DNA of 7,825 nucleotides from Treponema sp. Its GTDB lineage: Bacteria > Spirochaetota > Spirochaetia > Treponematales > Breznakiellaceae. Location: positions 1 through 7,825 of the forward strand of contig JAIRUO010000193.1 in NCBI GenBank assembly GCA_031254385.1, read 5' to 3'. Below, one piece after another: positions 1-7,708 of this stretch (positions within the stretch are counted from its first letter, which is position 1; the number at the start of each line of letters is the position of its first letter). Both the position numbers and the translations under genes were made by a program. The notes beneath the pieces are model-generated. The model searched no databases and was not told the DNA's origin. It was given only the letters and a program-made list of their open reading frames with translations.

Positions 1-2
1 TT

Positions 3-215
3 GGCTCGTACGCAAAAGGCAATCCAGAAAAAGACAGTGACATTGATATTGCATTTGTTGTGAATAAATGGGTTGGCGATTTTGAAGAAGCGATTATACC
101 GATTTGGCGCTTGCGGAAAAGTGTAGATTTTAGAATAGAGCCGCATATCATAGTTCCAGATGAAGACTATGCTGACTTTCTTCCTGAAATTCAAAGAACC
201 GGCATTGAAATATAG
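3..215 (+). CDS. Minimal nucleotidyltransferase (MNT-type), C-terminal part, cut by window edge
   Basis: This is the last 70 codons of a plus-strand gene whose start lies left of the window, ending in TAG. The visible protein begins with the DNA polymerase beta-type nucleotidyltransferase signature: GSYAKG, then SDIDIAF with the two metal-binding aspartates 14 and 16 residues into the fragment. A third acidic position follows in KSVDFRIEP. The ending, LPEIQRTGIEI, resembles the usual short C-terminus of minimal nucleotidyltransferases, so the full protein is probably only about 100 residues. In known families such proteins often pair with a HEPN protein as antitoxins that modify the toxin by nucleotide transfer. 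Any HEPN partner would have to lie outside the window, so a toxin-antitoxin role is inference. The gene converges on the minus-strand operon and appears unrelated to it. Confidence 0.82.
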   Translation, partial: GSYAKGNPEKDSDIDIAFVVNKWVGDFEEAIIPIWRLRKSVDFRIEPHIIVPDEDYADFLPEIQRTGIEI

Positions 216-373
216 AGGTAGCGCAACAGTACCTGGTTGGCGTATATGGCCTCCCCGCAGAGGTCGCAAGGATGACGCTTGCCGCCGAATGGCGGCAGTT
301 TAATACCTTCCTATCGGCAAACGGCCCGAAGGGATGTATGACATATACCCCGACCGGGATAAATAAACTTTAG
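209..373 (+). other. Unassigned short open frame downstream of the nucleotidyltransferase
   Basis: Plus-strand frame 2 is open from just after a stop at 206-208 to TAG at 371-373, giving about 54 codons. The only ATG is at 272, and no convincing ribosome binding site precedes it. The translation has a protein-like composition (for example VYGLPAEVARMTLAAEWRQF). I recognise no family in it. It could be the decayed 3' end of a lost gene or a chance frame. The GC-rich hairpin at 280-297 lies inside it, which argues somewhat against a functional gene. Confidence 0.2.
280..297 (+). terminator. GC-rich hairpin, possible terminator of the plus-strand nucleotidyltransferase gene
   Basis: TGCCGCC (280-286) and GGCGGCA (291-297) form a perfect 7-bp stem with a GAAT loop, extendable by one G-U pair. 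GTTTAAT follows, which is only a weak T tract. It sits 64 bp after the stop of the nucleotidyltransferase gene and is the strongest hairpin in the 216-383 gap. On the minus strand no T run follows it, so it would work mainly for the plus-strand gene. The short T tract keeps confidence low. Confidence 0.35.
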
Positions 374-401
374 TGTTCTGTAATTAATTTATATAGAACA
401 C
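373..401 (-). terminator. Weak hairpin over the permease stop codon, possible operon end
   Basis: GTGTTCT (373-379) and AGAACAC (395-401) pair as a 7-bp stem with a 15-nt AT-rich loop. The loop contains the permease stop codon (TAA, minus strand, 384-386). Read on the minus strand, the stem is followed by CTAAAGTTTATTTAT, which is moderately T-rich but not a clean run. It could be an inefficient terminator or a 3'-end stabilising stem at the end of the operon. The long loop and low GC make this tentative. Confidence 0.25.
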
Positions 402-1304
402 CAGATCAATCAAGAACCCTGTAAGAAGGGCAAAGAGGATACAGAAGGCTATGTAAATGGCAAAGTCTTTTATGCCCAGAACAATCTTGATTGCTCCCAG
501 GTTTGTTATTTTCATTGCAGGGCCTGTGATCATAAAGGCGGCGGCGGAACCTAATGACATGCCGTTCTGCATCCATGCCATGAGCAGGGGAATGTTGCCC
601 CCGCCGCAGACATAGAGGGGAATGCCGATGGTTGCGGCCATGAGGAGGCCGAAGCCCCTGTATCTTCCAAAAAGATCCGCAACCGCGTCCTGTGGGACAT
701 AACGCTCAAACAAAACCGCAATGCCCATTCCAATAAGAAAGGCAGGGCCTGTTGCTTTTACATTGCGCCAAAAGTTTTTGAGTAAGCGCAGGAGAGGATT
801 GGGATCGGTATCGCGGTTTTCTGTTTCATTGAAACTTACAAAGTTAAAAAATTTTTTGTCCTTGAAGAATAGGTGAATTAAAAGCCCTGCCGTAATGCCG
901 CAGAGAAAACAGCTAAAAAAGCGTATGATAAGCGCAGCCCTTCCCAAAGCTGCGCTGTAAAAAAGAAGCTGTGGGTTTAGGAGTATTGAACCTACCATAA
1001 AAGCGGCGAGCCAGTCATCGCGCATTCCCTTTTGCGAAAAAGAAGCGGCAATAGGTATAGTGCCGTACATACAAAGCGGCGATGCAATTCCAATCATGGT
1101 TGCGGGTATGATGCCGAAAATCCCAAGCCGCCTGTCTCGCATTGAGTCAAACAGCTTGTGTATTTTTTCTTTGCCAAATACAGATATGACTGAACCCAAG
1201 GCCATTCCCAAGATATAGTATGGCGCTATTTGCCCGAGTAAGAGGGTTAAATAGTACCATAACATTATAGCTTCGTATCTTAGTATATCTATCAACCCAC
1301 TCAT
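384..1304 (-). CDS. ArsP/DUF318-type membrane permease
   Basis: This 306-residue polytopic membrane protein has about eight hydrophobic segments and a polar cytoplasmic-type loop near residues 148-185. Two related halves each carry a signature: SPLCMYGTIPIAASFSQKG (about 75-93) and GIPLYVCGGGNIPLLMAW (227-244), each followed by a helix containing FMVGSILLNP or FMITGPAMK. This matches the PF03773 permease family, which includes the organoarsenical exporter ArsP. ArsP-like members usually have a Cys-rich CSC-type motif in the first repeat. Here only one cysteine remains there (C78), with another in the second repeat (C233), so arsenic transport should not be assumed. The gene starts 13 bp after the dehydrogenase stop and has no clear ribosome binding site, so translation may be coupled to that gene. 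It is the last gene of the run. Its substrate and its link to the oxidative genes are unknown. Confidence 0.82.
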   Translation of the reverse strand: MSGLIDILRYEAIMLWYYLTLLLGQIAPYYILGMALGSVISVFGKEKIHKLFDSMRDRRLGIFGIIPATMIGIASPLCMYGTIPIAASFSQKGMRDDWLAAFMVGSILLNPQLLFYSAALGRAALIIRFFSCFLCGITAGLLIHLFFKDKKFFNFVSFNETENRDTDPNPLLRLLKNFWRNVKATGPAFLIGMGIAVLFERYVPQDAVADLFGRYRGFGLLMAATIGIPLYVCGGGNIPLLMAWMQNGMSLGSAAAFMITGPAMKITNLGAIKIVLGIKDFAIYIAFCILFALLTGFLIDLVFYIN

Positions 1305-1326
1305 TAGATTAAATTTTTTAACCTAA
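1304..1326 (-). promoter_or_regulatory. AU-rich hairpin bridging the dehydrogenase stop and the permease start
   Basis: In the minus-strand RNA, TTAGGTTAAA (1326-1317) pairs with TTTAATCTAA (1313-1304) around an AAA loop. The stem is 10 bp, with one G-U pair and no other mismatch. It covers the last dehydrogenase codons, its TAA stop (1320-1318) and the first base of the permease ATG. No Shine-Dalgarno sequence lies between the two genes. A ribosome finishing the upstream gene would open this stem, so it could make permease translation depend on upstream translation. The pairing is seen in the sequence; the role is inferred. The stem is AU-rich and may be only marginally stable. Confidence 0.4.
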
Positions 1327-2466
1327 CATGACCTGGCCGCCTGTAACGGGCAGGGCCTGGCCTGTTTCGTAAACCTGCTCTACCAGGTATAGCACCGCAC
1401 GTATAACATCAGGCCCGGTGCAGCCCCGGCCCATGGGAACTTTGGCCTCGTAAAAGGCTTTGACATCTTCTATGGTTTTCGCGCCGGGAACCTTTCCGGT
1501 TTTAAGGTATTGCACGAAGAGGCCCTTTGCAGGATCGGCCCAGAGCGAGCCGACAAAAAAGTTGCCGGGACAAACGGCGTTCACCTTGATACGGTATTCC
1601 ACAAGCTCTTTGGCGAAACTTTGCACCAGGCCTATGCTGCCGAACTTGCTTCCAGCATAAGCGCCGTTTTTATTCGATCCGTCAAGGCCGGACTTGGAAT
1701 TGATCTGTATGATGTCTGTCATCCACGAAGGGGCGCAAAGGTTCTGAGCCCGCATCAATAGGCCACAGTGTTTGGTGACAACAGCAAAGGCGGTGTAATT
1801 AATGTCTGTAACAAATTTGAACGAGTTAATATCCTGTTCCAGAATTGCCGCAGCCCTAAGCACTCCCGCATTGCTGACGCAAAGGTCCAGCCCACCGGCA
1901 GTAAGGGCAATAGTTTCTACCATTTTTTCAACCGACGCTTCATCAGCGACATTTACTTCTGCAGGAAAAGCGGCGGTTTTTCCCTGCTCCCTATTAATGG
2001 TTTCCGCCAGTTTCTCTGCACCTTCTATATTTAAGTCCGCAATAAACACCAGCGCCCCGGCAGAAACAAGGCCGCGTGTAATCTCCTCGCCAAAGCCCTG
2101 TGCGCCTCCAGTAACAAGGACGATGCGGTTTTTTACTGCAAGAGACCTTGAGATGCCAAAGTCGGTTTTTGCTGGTTTTTCAGTATCAGAAGCGCAAATA
2201 TAGCCGTAATTATTTTTGTTGCATTTGACCCATATTGAAACAGGGGATTTTCCCGGCACATAATTATTTATTGCACGAGCGATTTTTTCTCTGGCTTCGA
2301 TTATCTGTCTTTCATTTTCAATGGTAATGCTTAAATCACCTAAATCAATCTTGAGATCCGTTGTTAGGTTAATTTTCGCCTGTTCAAAAGAAATTGTCCA
2401 GGGATATCCGGTTTTTTCTATAAGGGCTCCTCTTAGAAGCAGCGCCAATAAAGCCTCATTCTTCAT
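1318..2466 (-). CDS. SrlD-like short-chain dehydrogenase with a 110-residue N-terminal extension
   Basis: This is a 382-residue NAD(P)-dependent oxidoreductase of the classical SDR family. The Rossmann domain begins near residue 112. It carries TGGAQGFG (119-126), D144 at the end of the second strand (favouring NAD over NADP), NAG (199-201), catalytic S257 in QINSKSG, and Y270 and K274 in YAGSK. The C-terminal part, including VPMGRGCTGPDV (343-354) and the final VTGGQVMLG, resembles sorbitol-6-phosphate 2-dehydrogenase SrlD, which oxidises glucitol-6-phosphate to fructose-6-phosphate. Typical SDRs are about 250-270 residues. The extra N-terminal region (1-110) contains a strand-like segment (KIDLGDLSITIE), a helix and another strand pair, and matches nothing I recognise. 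The ATG is fixed by a strong AGGAGG (2474-2479), so the extension is real. Its place after the PHP gene suggests polyol or sugar-phosphate oxidation, but the exact substrate is inferred. Confidence 0.88.
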   Translation of the reverse strand: MKNEALLALLLRGALIEKTGYPWTISFEQAKINLTTDLKIDLGDLSITIENERQIIEAREKIARAINNYVPGKSPVSIWVKCNKNNYGYICASDTEKPAKTDFGISRSLAVKNRIVLVTGGAQGFGEEITRGLVSAGALVFIADLNIEGAEKLAETINREQGKTAAFPAEVNVADEASVEKMVETIALTAGGLDLCVSNAGVLRAAAILEQDINSFKFVTDINYTAFAVVTKHCGLLMRAQNLCAPSWMTDIIQINSKSGLDGSNKNGAYAGSKFGSIGLVQSFAKELVEYRIKVNAVCPGNFFVGSLWADPAKGLFVQYLKTGKVPGAKTIEDVKAFYEAKVPMGRGCTGPDVIRAVLYLVEQVYETGQALPVTGGQVMLG

Positions 2467-2473
2467 ATTTAAT

Positions 2474-2479
2474 TCCTCC
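2474..2479 (-). promoter_or_regulatory. Strong ribosome binding site of the extended dehydrogenase
   Basis: AGGAGG on the minus strand lies 7 nt before the ATG at 2466-2464. It decides the start codon and shows that the unusual N-terminal extension is translated. It is the best Shine-Dalgarno match in the operon. The lipoamide dehydrogenase (GGAG, 7692-7695) and E1 (TAGGAG, 6281-6286) have ordinary sites. The PHP gene and the permease have poor ones. Confidence 0.75.
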
Positions 2480-2516
2480 TTTGTGCCGCGAACCGAAGGT
2501 TCGATGTGCCTTTGTG
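2478..2516 (-). repeat. Hairpin flanked by 8-bp direct repeats in the PHP-dehydrogenase gap
   Basis: CGAACC (2489-2494) and GGTTCG (2498-2503) form a 6-bp stem with a 3-nt loop. Copies of CCTTTGTG flank it at 2478-2485 and 2509-2516. The whole element fills most of the 53-bp gap, the largest in the operon, and the left repeat overlaps the dehydrogenase ribosome binding site. No T run follows on the minus strand, so it is not an intrinsic terminator. It might be an RNA-processing or stabilising stem, or a remnant of a small repetitive element. Function is unknown. Confidence 0.35.
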
Positions 2517-2519
2517 TGA

Positions 2520-3815
2520 TTAAATTTGGATCAAATTTTTTCTGCCCAGAACCGCGAAGGCTGCAATTCGTTCCTCAAGCGGTTTTCCTGCCAGAGGATC
2601 ATTCGGGTTGAAAAGCCCGCGACCCTCATCGGAACTTGCAAGCGTTTCATGGGCGGCCAAAGCCCAGGTGCTGTCTACAAGCATTGAAAATTCCGGTTTT
2701 CTTATTTCAGGGCAGTTGAAAGTCTGACGTGGGCTGTTGATGTCAACGCCACAGATTTCGAGGAAGGAGTATTGCACACAGAGCTTGTGGAGCCTTTCCA
2801 ATTGTGCTGCCGTGTTCCTTGGCGGCATATAGGTCAGGCCCAGAAAGCCAAATTCCTTAAGCCTGGGAATCAGCAAGTCAAGAAAATCGTCCTCGAATTT
2901 TTCGGCTTTTTTATCACCAGTGGGGGATTCGCTTATGTCCCCCAGGTATGCGTAAGAGGGGATCGCGTTAATCGAAAGAGCAAAGGCTGTAGCCTGTGTT
3001 ACAGGTGGACCTTCGTCTTCATCAGGCTGGATAAAAATTCTATCGTTAAATGAACTTTTGAGGAGGCCCAGAAGATCCCAGCTATAATAAGGATTCTCCT
3101 TATCTTCCAGTAAGGTTCTGACTTTGCCTGAAACTTCCAAATCGAATTTTTCTTTAAGAAATTTTAAAAGGCTCTCCCCCTGGCCAGCTTCCTCAATGAG
3201 CCGGAGCGAAAGAGCGTAGAGTATGTGCCTTTCGGTAATGCTTCCCCTGTTAGCCGCCATGGAAAGCGGAACTACGTCTTTATCGTAAGAAATGGGCGCG
3301 AGCCCTGAAGCGGTTGTTATTGTATTAAGGCTTTCCACCATGCGGCGGTTACGTTTGCCACGGGCTACGGCAATAGGAGCAAGGAAGTCATTCACTTTTG
3401 AAGCGGCCTGAGATGGAACTCCTTGAATGGTCATGTAGGCAATTCCTTCTGAATCTGGGCTGTTGATTTTACGGTTGGTGAATTCGGTGTGCCGTAGGCT
3501 GACACGTATTTCAAAGCCCGTAACGCAGCCCAAGCCCAGAACTGCGCAGGCTCTGCGCATTTCTGAAGCGGCGGTGTATGAATCGTGATCCACTGACCCT
3601 GCTGCTTCAAGCCCCGCATATCGGGCCTTAAAAGCCGCCATGGCCGGAGTGTAAGGGCTAAAGCTGTAGATCGTATGGATGTGGTTGTTTATTTCTCCGC
3701 AAAAGACGGGCAGGGGAGGCTTCTTTCCCATAAAAGAAGAAAGAGCATCAACCCTGTCATCTTCGCTTGCTTTTGGGTCGTTTATTACCGGATCGGCAAC
3801 TAACGGATCGCTCAT
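2520..3815 (-). CDS. PHP-domain metal-dependent hydrolase of unknown substrate
   Basis: This 431-residue protein carries PHP phosphoesterase motifs. They are [15 protein letters not shown] with H45 and H47, SVDHDSY with D76, H77 and D78, GFEIRV with E102, [13 protein letters not shown] with H197, and GVDINSPRQ near 357-363. PHP enzymes use such His/Asp/Glu residues to bind two or three metal ions and hydrolyse phosphoesters; some relatives act on other ester or amide bonds. The final motif is normally DxH but here reads D358-I-N360, so one metal ligand is replaced by Asn. The region between E102 and the last motif is much longer than in compact PHP proteins such as TrpH. The ATG overlaps the E1 stop as ATGA with only a weak upstream AGG, so translation is probably coupled to E1. 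No signal peptide is seen, so it should be cytoplasmic. A role in making or clearing an intermediate for the dehydrogenase complex is inferred from position only. Confidence 0.82.
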   Translation of the reverse strand: MSDPLVADPVINDPKASEDDRVDALSSFMGKKPPLPVFCGEINNHIHTIYSFSPYTPAMAAFKARYAGLEAAGSVDHDSYTAASEMRRACAVLGLGCVTGFEIRVSLRHTEFTNRKINSPDSEGIAYMTIQGVPSQAASKVNDFLAPIAVARGKRNRRMVESLNTITTASGLAPISYDKDVVPLSMAANRGSITERHILYALSLRLIEEAGQGESLLKFLKEKFDLEVSGKVRTLLEDKENPYYSWDLLGLLKSSFNDRIFIQPDEDEGPPVTQATAFALSINAIPSYAYLGDISESPTGDKKAEKFEDDFLDLLIPRLKEFGFLGLTYMPPRNTAAQLERLHKLCVQYSFLEICGVDINSPRQTFNCPEIRKPEFSMLVDSTWALAAHETLASSDEGRGLFNPNDPLAGKPLEERIAAFAVLGRKNLIQI

Positions 3816-6271
3816 ACGCCAAGCCTGTTCTTCCGCATGGTTTCAAGATTACTTTGGGCCGTGGATGGCGCGTGACCCTTGAGCGGCAGAATCCGCTCGT
3901 GAATGGCGTCAATTATCCATTCGGCTTGAGGGAAGAAGTACTCTTCACATTCCGGGGCAGGAGTTATCCAGTTGCGGCTTCCCACCACTGCCGGGGGCGC
4001 GTCCAGATAATCAAAGGCAAGCTGGGTTATGTTAGACGCAACCGTGTGCATAAAAGAACCTCGTTCCACCGCATCGCTCGCAAGTATGATGCGTCCGGTT
4101 TTCTTTACCGAATCAATGATCTTCTCGTAATTAAGGGGATTGATAAAGCGCAGATCCATGATCTCTGCATCAAGGCCGTACTTGTCTTTTAGAATGTCTG
4201 CCGCCTTAAGAGCCGTGTAAAGGGTCGCACCTATTGTGGCAATGGTAAGATCCTTACCCTGTTTGCGTATAATGGGTTCTCCTTCGGGTATTTCGTAATA
4301 GTCCTTTGGTACGCCGCCTTTCTCAAATTGCTCGCCACGGTCGTAAAGGAGTTGGCTTTCAAAGAAGATAACCGGGTCGCTGCCCCTTAAGGCCAGGTTG
4401 AGCATTCCTTTTGCGTCATAAGGCGTTGCAGGGAACATCGCCTTGAGGCCCGGAATATGTGCTACAATAGCGGACCAGTCCTGGCTGTGCTGGGCTCCGT
4501 ATTTGTTGCCAACCGACACGCGCACGACTAAAGGCATTTTCAAAAGCCCTGCTGACATAGACTGCCATTTGGAAGCTTGATTAAAAATCTCGTCCCCGGC
4601 CCTGCCCATAAAGTCGCAGTACATGAGTTCAACTACCGCCCTGCCTCCGGCCATCGCGTAACCAACGCCAGCGCCCACGATAGCGCCTTCGGAGATGGGG
4701 CTGTTAAAGAGCCTGTGATAAGGTATGGCTTCTGTAAGGCCGCGGTAAACCGCAAAGGCGCCGCCCCAGTCCCGGTTTTCTTCTCCCCATGCGGCCATTG
4801 TAGGATCAATGGTAAAGCGGTGGAGCATGGCTTCAAAGAGGCCGTCGCGGTACTGGAAGAGCTTGTTCTTGCTGATCGGTTTCCCTTCCGCGTCAAAGGC
4901 ATAGCGGATTTTTTCCTTGAGTGCCTTGACCCTGGGATTAGTTTCCCCTGCGTCAAGCAAATCAGGTTTACCTTCCTCTATTTTTTCGATTTTCTGATTG
5001 GAGAACATGACCGATTCGATGAAAGCCGGAGCCGCCCTGGGGCTTTCCGCATCGTTGGTCGCAAGTTTTACAACATCGGTAAGTTTTTTGTTGATCGAAG
5101 ATCGCATTGCCTCAACTTCCGAATCGCTCAGGAGTTTATTTTTGACAAGGTATTGCGAGTATTCAACTATGGCATCGGCCTTTTGCCAGGCTTCGATTTC
5201 TTCTTTGCTACGGTAACTGGAAGCGTCAGAAGGTGAATGACCGGATATGCGGTAGGTGAGGGTATCCAGGAGTACCGGTCCGTTACCCGCAAGCAGTATT
5301 CCTTTTTTGCGAGCAATTGCATCGGCTACCGCAAGGGGGTTGTAGCCGTCCACCCGCTCCGCGTGCATATTGTCGGGATTGACCCCAGCGCCAAACCTTG
5401 CCAGTATCTGATAGCCCATGGTTTCGCCACAGGTCTGGCCGCCCATGCCGTAAAAATTGTTAAAAAAATTGTAGAGTATGGGAGGCGCTCCGTGCGGTCC
5501 TTCTTTGGGCCAGAGGGTTTTGTATTGATCCATTGCGCCCATACAGATGCCTTCCCACACAGGGCCGCAGCCCAGGGCCGCGTCTCCCACATTGGAAACC
5601 ACAATGCCGGGCTTCCGGTTGATACGCTTGAACAGGGCCGCGCCTGTTGCTATGTCGGCAGAACCGCCTACTATGGCGTTGTTGGGCATGGAGCCGAAGG
5701 GTAAAAAATATGCATGCATGCTTCCGCCAAGCCCGCGGTTGAATCCAGCGTTACGTGCAAAAATTTCACCCAATGCGCCGTATAGCACAAAATTTTCCGC
5801 AAGGTCTTTTACGCTTGTGTGAGGGACTTTTTCCGCCATGCGCAAGGTGTCTCCGCCAAGGAATCCCTTCATGATTTCCTGGAGCTTGGCGTCGTCCAAT
5901 TTTTCTACTGCAGAAAGGCATTTGGCAAGAATTTCGCCGTGGCTGCGGTGGGAACCAAAGATAAGGTCTTCTGTTCCCAAATTGACGCATTGCCCCACAG
6001 CAGCCGCTTCTTGGCCCATGGAAAGGTGGGCCGGTCCCTTATGATTATACTCAATGCCGTTCCACGCACCCTGAATTTTAAAGGCGTTGAGCATATTTTC
6101 AAATTCACGGATTGTCAGCATGTCGTAGAGTATTCTGACAAGTCCTTCTTTGCCGTAGGTCTTAAGCTCTTTTGAAAAGTCGCTTTTGTACTGATTTACC
6201 GGAATATCCTTTATTTGAAGGATCTGGCTTTTCCGTACTTCCGAGGGGTCAACAAAAATTGTCTTTGGCAT
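3812..6271 (-). CDS. Fused alpha-beta E1 of a thiamine-dependent 2-oxoacid dehydrogenase complex
   Basis: This E1 component decarboxylates a 2-oxoacid with thiamine diphosphate and passes the acyl group to lipoyl-E2. Its 819 residues hold an alpha-type half (about 40-420) and a beta-type half (about 465-800), which are separate subunits in most pyruvate, branched-chain and acetoin dehydrogenases. The alpha half shows HRSHG (108-112), GGSMH (182-186), the cofactor motif from GDA (229-231) to NNFYGMGG (271-278), and GHSPSD (344-349). The beta half shows E528 in [25 protein letters not shown] with H595, [18 protein letters not shown] and LRFINPL. The cofactor motif is unusual: GDA replaces GDG, and 39 rather than about 26 residues separate it from the Asn pair. 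It starts 15 bp after the E3 gene behind TAGGAG. Pyruvate, acetoin and other 2-oxoacids are all possible substrates. Confidence 0.93.
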   Translation of the reverse strand: MPKTIFVDPSEVRKSQILQIKDIPVNQYKSDFSKELKTYGKEGLVRILYDMLTIREFENMLNAFKIQGAWNGIEYNHKGPAHLSMGQEAAAVGQCVNLGTEDLIFGSHRSHGEILAKCLSAVEKLDDAKLQEIMKGFLGGDTLRMAEKVPHTSVKDLAENFVLYGALGEIFARNAGFNRGLGGSMHAYFLPFGSMPNNAIVGGSADIATGAALFKRINRKPGIVVSNVGDAALGCGPVWEGICMGAMDQYKTLWPKEGPHGAPPILYNFFNNFYGMGGQTCGETMGYQILARFGAGVNPDNMHAERVDGYNPLAVADAIARKKGILLAGNGPVLLDTLTYRISGHSPSDASSYRSKEEIEAWQKADAIVEYSQYLVKNKLLSDSEVEAMRSSINKKLTDVVKLATNDAESPRAAPAFIESVMFSNQKIEKIEEGKPDLLDAGETNPRVKALKEKIRYAFDAEGKPISKNKLFQYRDGLFEAMLHRFTIDPTMAAWGEENRDWGGAFAVYRGLTEAIPYHRLFNSPISEGAIVGAGVGYAMAGGRAVVELMYCDFMGRAGDEIFNQASKWQSMSAGLLKMPLVVRVSVGNKYGAQHSQDWSAIVAHIPGLKAMFPATPYDAKGMLNLALRGSDPVIFFESQLLYDRGEQFEKGGVPKDYYEIPEGEPIIRKQGKDLTIATIGATLYTALKAADILKDKYGLDAEIMDLRFINPLNYEKIIDSVKKTGRIILASDAVERGSFMHTVASNITQLAFDYLDAPPAVVGSRNWITPAPECEEYFFPQAEWIIDAIHERILPLKGHAPSTAQSNLETMRKNRLGV

Positions 6272-6286
6272 ATCAGTCTACTCCTA

Positions 6287-7684
6287 TTAAATTGCCCAAA
6301 TTGCTTCGCGGATTACTTCGCTTACCGTTGGATGGGGGAAGATCATTTCCTTGACATCAGAGACGCGCATCTCATTCTCAATAATTGCAGCAGCGCCCCA
6401 GATTATTTCTGAAGCGTGAGGCCCCAGAAGATGGATACCCAGGATTTTTTCTGTTTGCGCGTCAACTATAACTTTGACATTTCCCGGCGCGCGTATGCCG
6501 TTCTCCGCAATAAAGCGGCCCGAGACGGTCATGGGCAGGCTTGCCTTTTTAATGTTGATGCCTTTGCCCGTGGCTTCCTGCTCGGTAAGCCCGATCCCTG
6601 CCGCTTCGGGAATGCTGTAGACCACCCAGGGCGTAGCGTGGTAACGCTTCCGGTCCCGGCTTACGCTTCCGTCAAGGTATGCGCAAATATCGTTTACCGC
6701 CACTTCCGCCATGCGGTACGCTGAATGTGCCAGCATGCTCAGGCCGTTTACATCCCCTGCTGCCCAGACCCCGCTGATGTTTGTCCTCATGCGCTCATCT
6801 ACCACAACGCCTTTTGGCCCAATGTCGATACCGGCTTCTTTTGCCCCCCAGCTTGTAAGTTCCGCCCTGCGGCCCACAGCCATTAGTACCAAATCCGCCG
6901 TAACAGATTTTTCGCCGTCTTTTGTTGTAAAGAAGACAGTGCCGTCGCCTTCTGTAGAAGGCGATTCTATGCGGGTTACTTTTGATCCCAGGTTGAAGTT
7001 CACGCCCTTAAGGGAACGCCGCATAAGGGCTGCGTGATCCTTGTCCATGGGCGGAATGATTTCGTCCAGCATTTCAACTACCGACACTTCGCTGCCCAGG
7101 CTGCTAAAGAGGCTGGCAAATTCCATACCTATAACCCCACCGCCAATGACGCATAATTTTGTCGGAACGCTTTTTACTGTCAAAAGGCCAGTGGAGTCAA
7201 GTACCTTTGGATTGTCTTTTGCGCCCGGTATAGGAGGCATTACGGGAACCGAACCGGCTGCAACCAGAACGGCTCTGGCTTCATGGCTGGTTCCGGCCTT
7301 TTCTCCGTCTGTTATTCGCACTCCCCTTGAAGAACCTTTTACTTCAAGGACAGCCGTACCATTTATTACTTCTACCTTGCAATGCTTCATTTTGGAACTT
7401 ACTCCGGCGCAAAGCGTTTGCACGGTTTTTTCTTTCCAGGCCATCATTTCTTCAAAGTTGAAACTGACCTCCGTTGAATGGATGCCGAATTGGCCTCCTT
7501 CTTTTGCGTGGAGGTACAGCTTTGCGCCATTGAGGAGGCTTTTTGTGGGAATGCAGCCAACATTCAGGCAGGTTCCGCCGAGGTACTGCTTTTCCACGAG
7601 TAAGACTTTCTTGCCCCGCTGGCTAAGGCGTTCTGCCGCCAGGTAGCCGCCGGGGCCACCACCTATTATAATTGCATCATACAT
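6287..7684 (-). CDS. lpdA: Dihydrolipoamide dehydrogenase (E3)
   Basis: This flavoenzyme reoxidises the dihydrolipoyl groups of E2 and passes the electrons through FAD to NAD+. The 465-residue length is typical. The FAD-binding GGGPGG lies at 8-13, the redox-active disulfide in GGTCLNVGCIPTK is C39/C44, and the NAD-binding GGGVIGME is at 181-188. The second FAD contact is AAGDV (308-312), and the catalytic His-Glu pair H451/E456 is in FPHPTVSEVI at the dimer interface. There is no N-terminal lipoyl domain. The ATG follows GGAG by 7 nt and starts the FAD motif at the usual distance. It lies 24 bp after the E2 stop and 15 bp before E1, so it serves this complex rather than being a stray copy. 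All key residues are present and an active enzyme is expected. Confidence 0.97.
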   Translation of the reverse strand: MYDAIIIGGGPGGYLAAERLSQRGKKVLLVEKQYLGGTCLNVGCIPTKSLLNGAKLYLHAKEGGQFGIHSTEVSFNFEEMMAWKEKTVQTLCAGVSSKMKHCKVEVINGTAVLEVKGSSRGVRITDGEKAGTSHEARAVLVAAGSVPVMPPIPGAKDNPKVLDSTGLLTVKSVPTKLCVIGGGVIGMEFASLFSSLGSEVSVVEMLDEIIPPMDKDHAALMRRSLKGVNFNLGSKVTRIESPSTEGDGTVFFTTKDGEKSVTADLVLMAVGRRAELTSWGAKEAGIDIGPKGVVVDERMRTNISGVWAAGDVNGLSMLAHSAYRMAEVAVNDICAYLDGSVSRDRKRYHATPWVVYSIPEAAGIGLTEQEATGKGINIKKASLPMTVSGRFIAENGIRAPGNVKVIVDAQTEKILGIHLLGPHASEIIWGAAAIIENEMRVSDVKEMIFPHPTVSEVIREAIWAI

Positions 7685-7708
7685 ATTGTCACTCCGTTGT
7701 TTTCAATT

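Noticed and set aside
216..383. CRISPR, tRNA or insertion-sequence end in the left intergenic gap
   Set aside because: No regularly spaced repeats, cloverleaf or paired terminal repeats are visible. Only the two hairpins and the short open frame stand out.
1802..2203. 133-codon plus-strand open frame opposite the SDR gene
   Set aside because: It lies antisense to the Rossmann core of the dehydrogenase and its composition is not protein-like. It is a shadow frame.
3812..3815. Possible frameshift joining E1 and the PHP gene
   Set aside because: Both proteins are complete at the junction, and the ATGA overlap is a normal coupled stop/start. No slippery run is present.
4577..5236. 219-codon plus-strand open frame opposite the E1 gene
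   Set aside because: It lies entirely antisense to well-supported E1 coding sequence, resembles no family and has no ribosome binding site context. It is a by-product of E1 codon use.
5237..5704. 155-codon plus-strand open frame opposite E1
   Set aside because: It is antisense to the cofactor-binding region of E1 and its translation shows no domain. It is a shadow frame.
7041..7646. 201-codon plus-strand open frame opposite the lipoamide dehydrogenase gene
   Set aside because: It is fully antisense to conserved E3 sequence, including the active-site disulfide region. Its translation is low-complexity and Ser/Thr/Pro-rich, with no recognisable domain.
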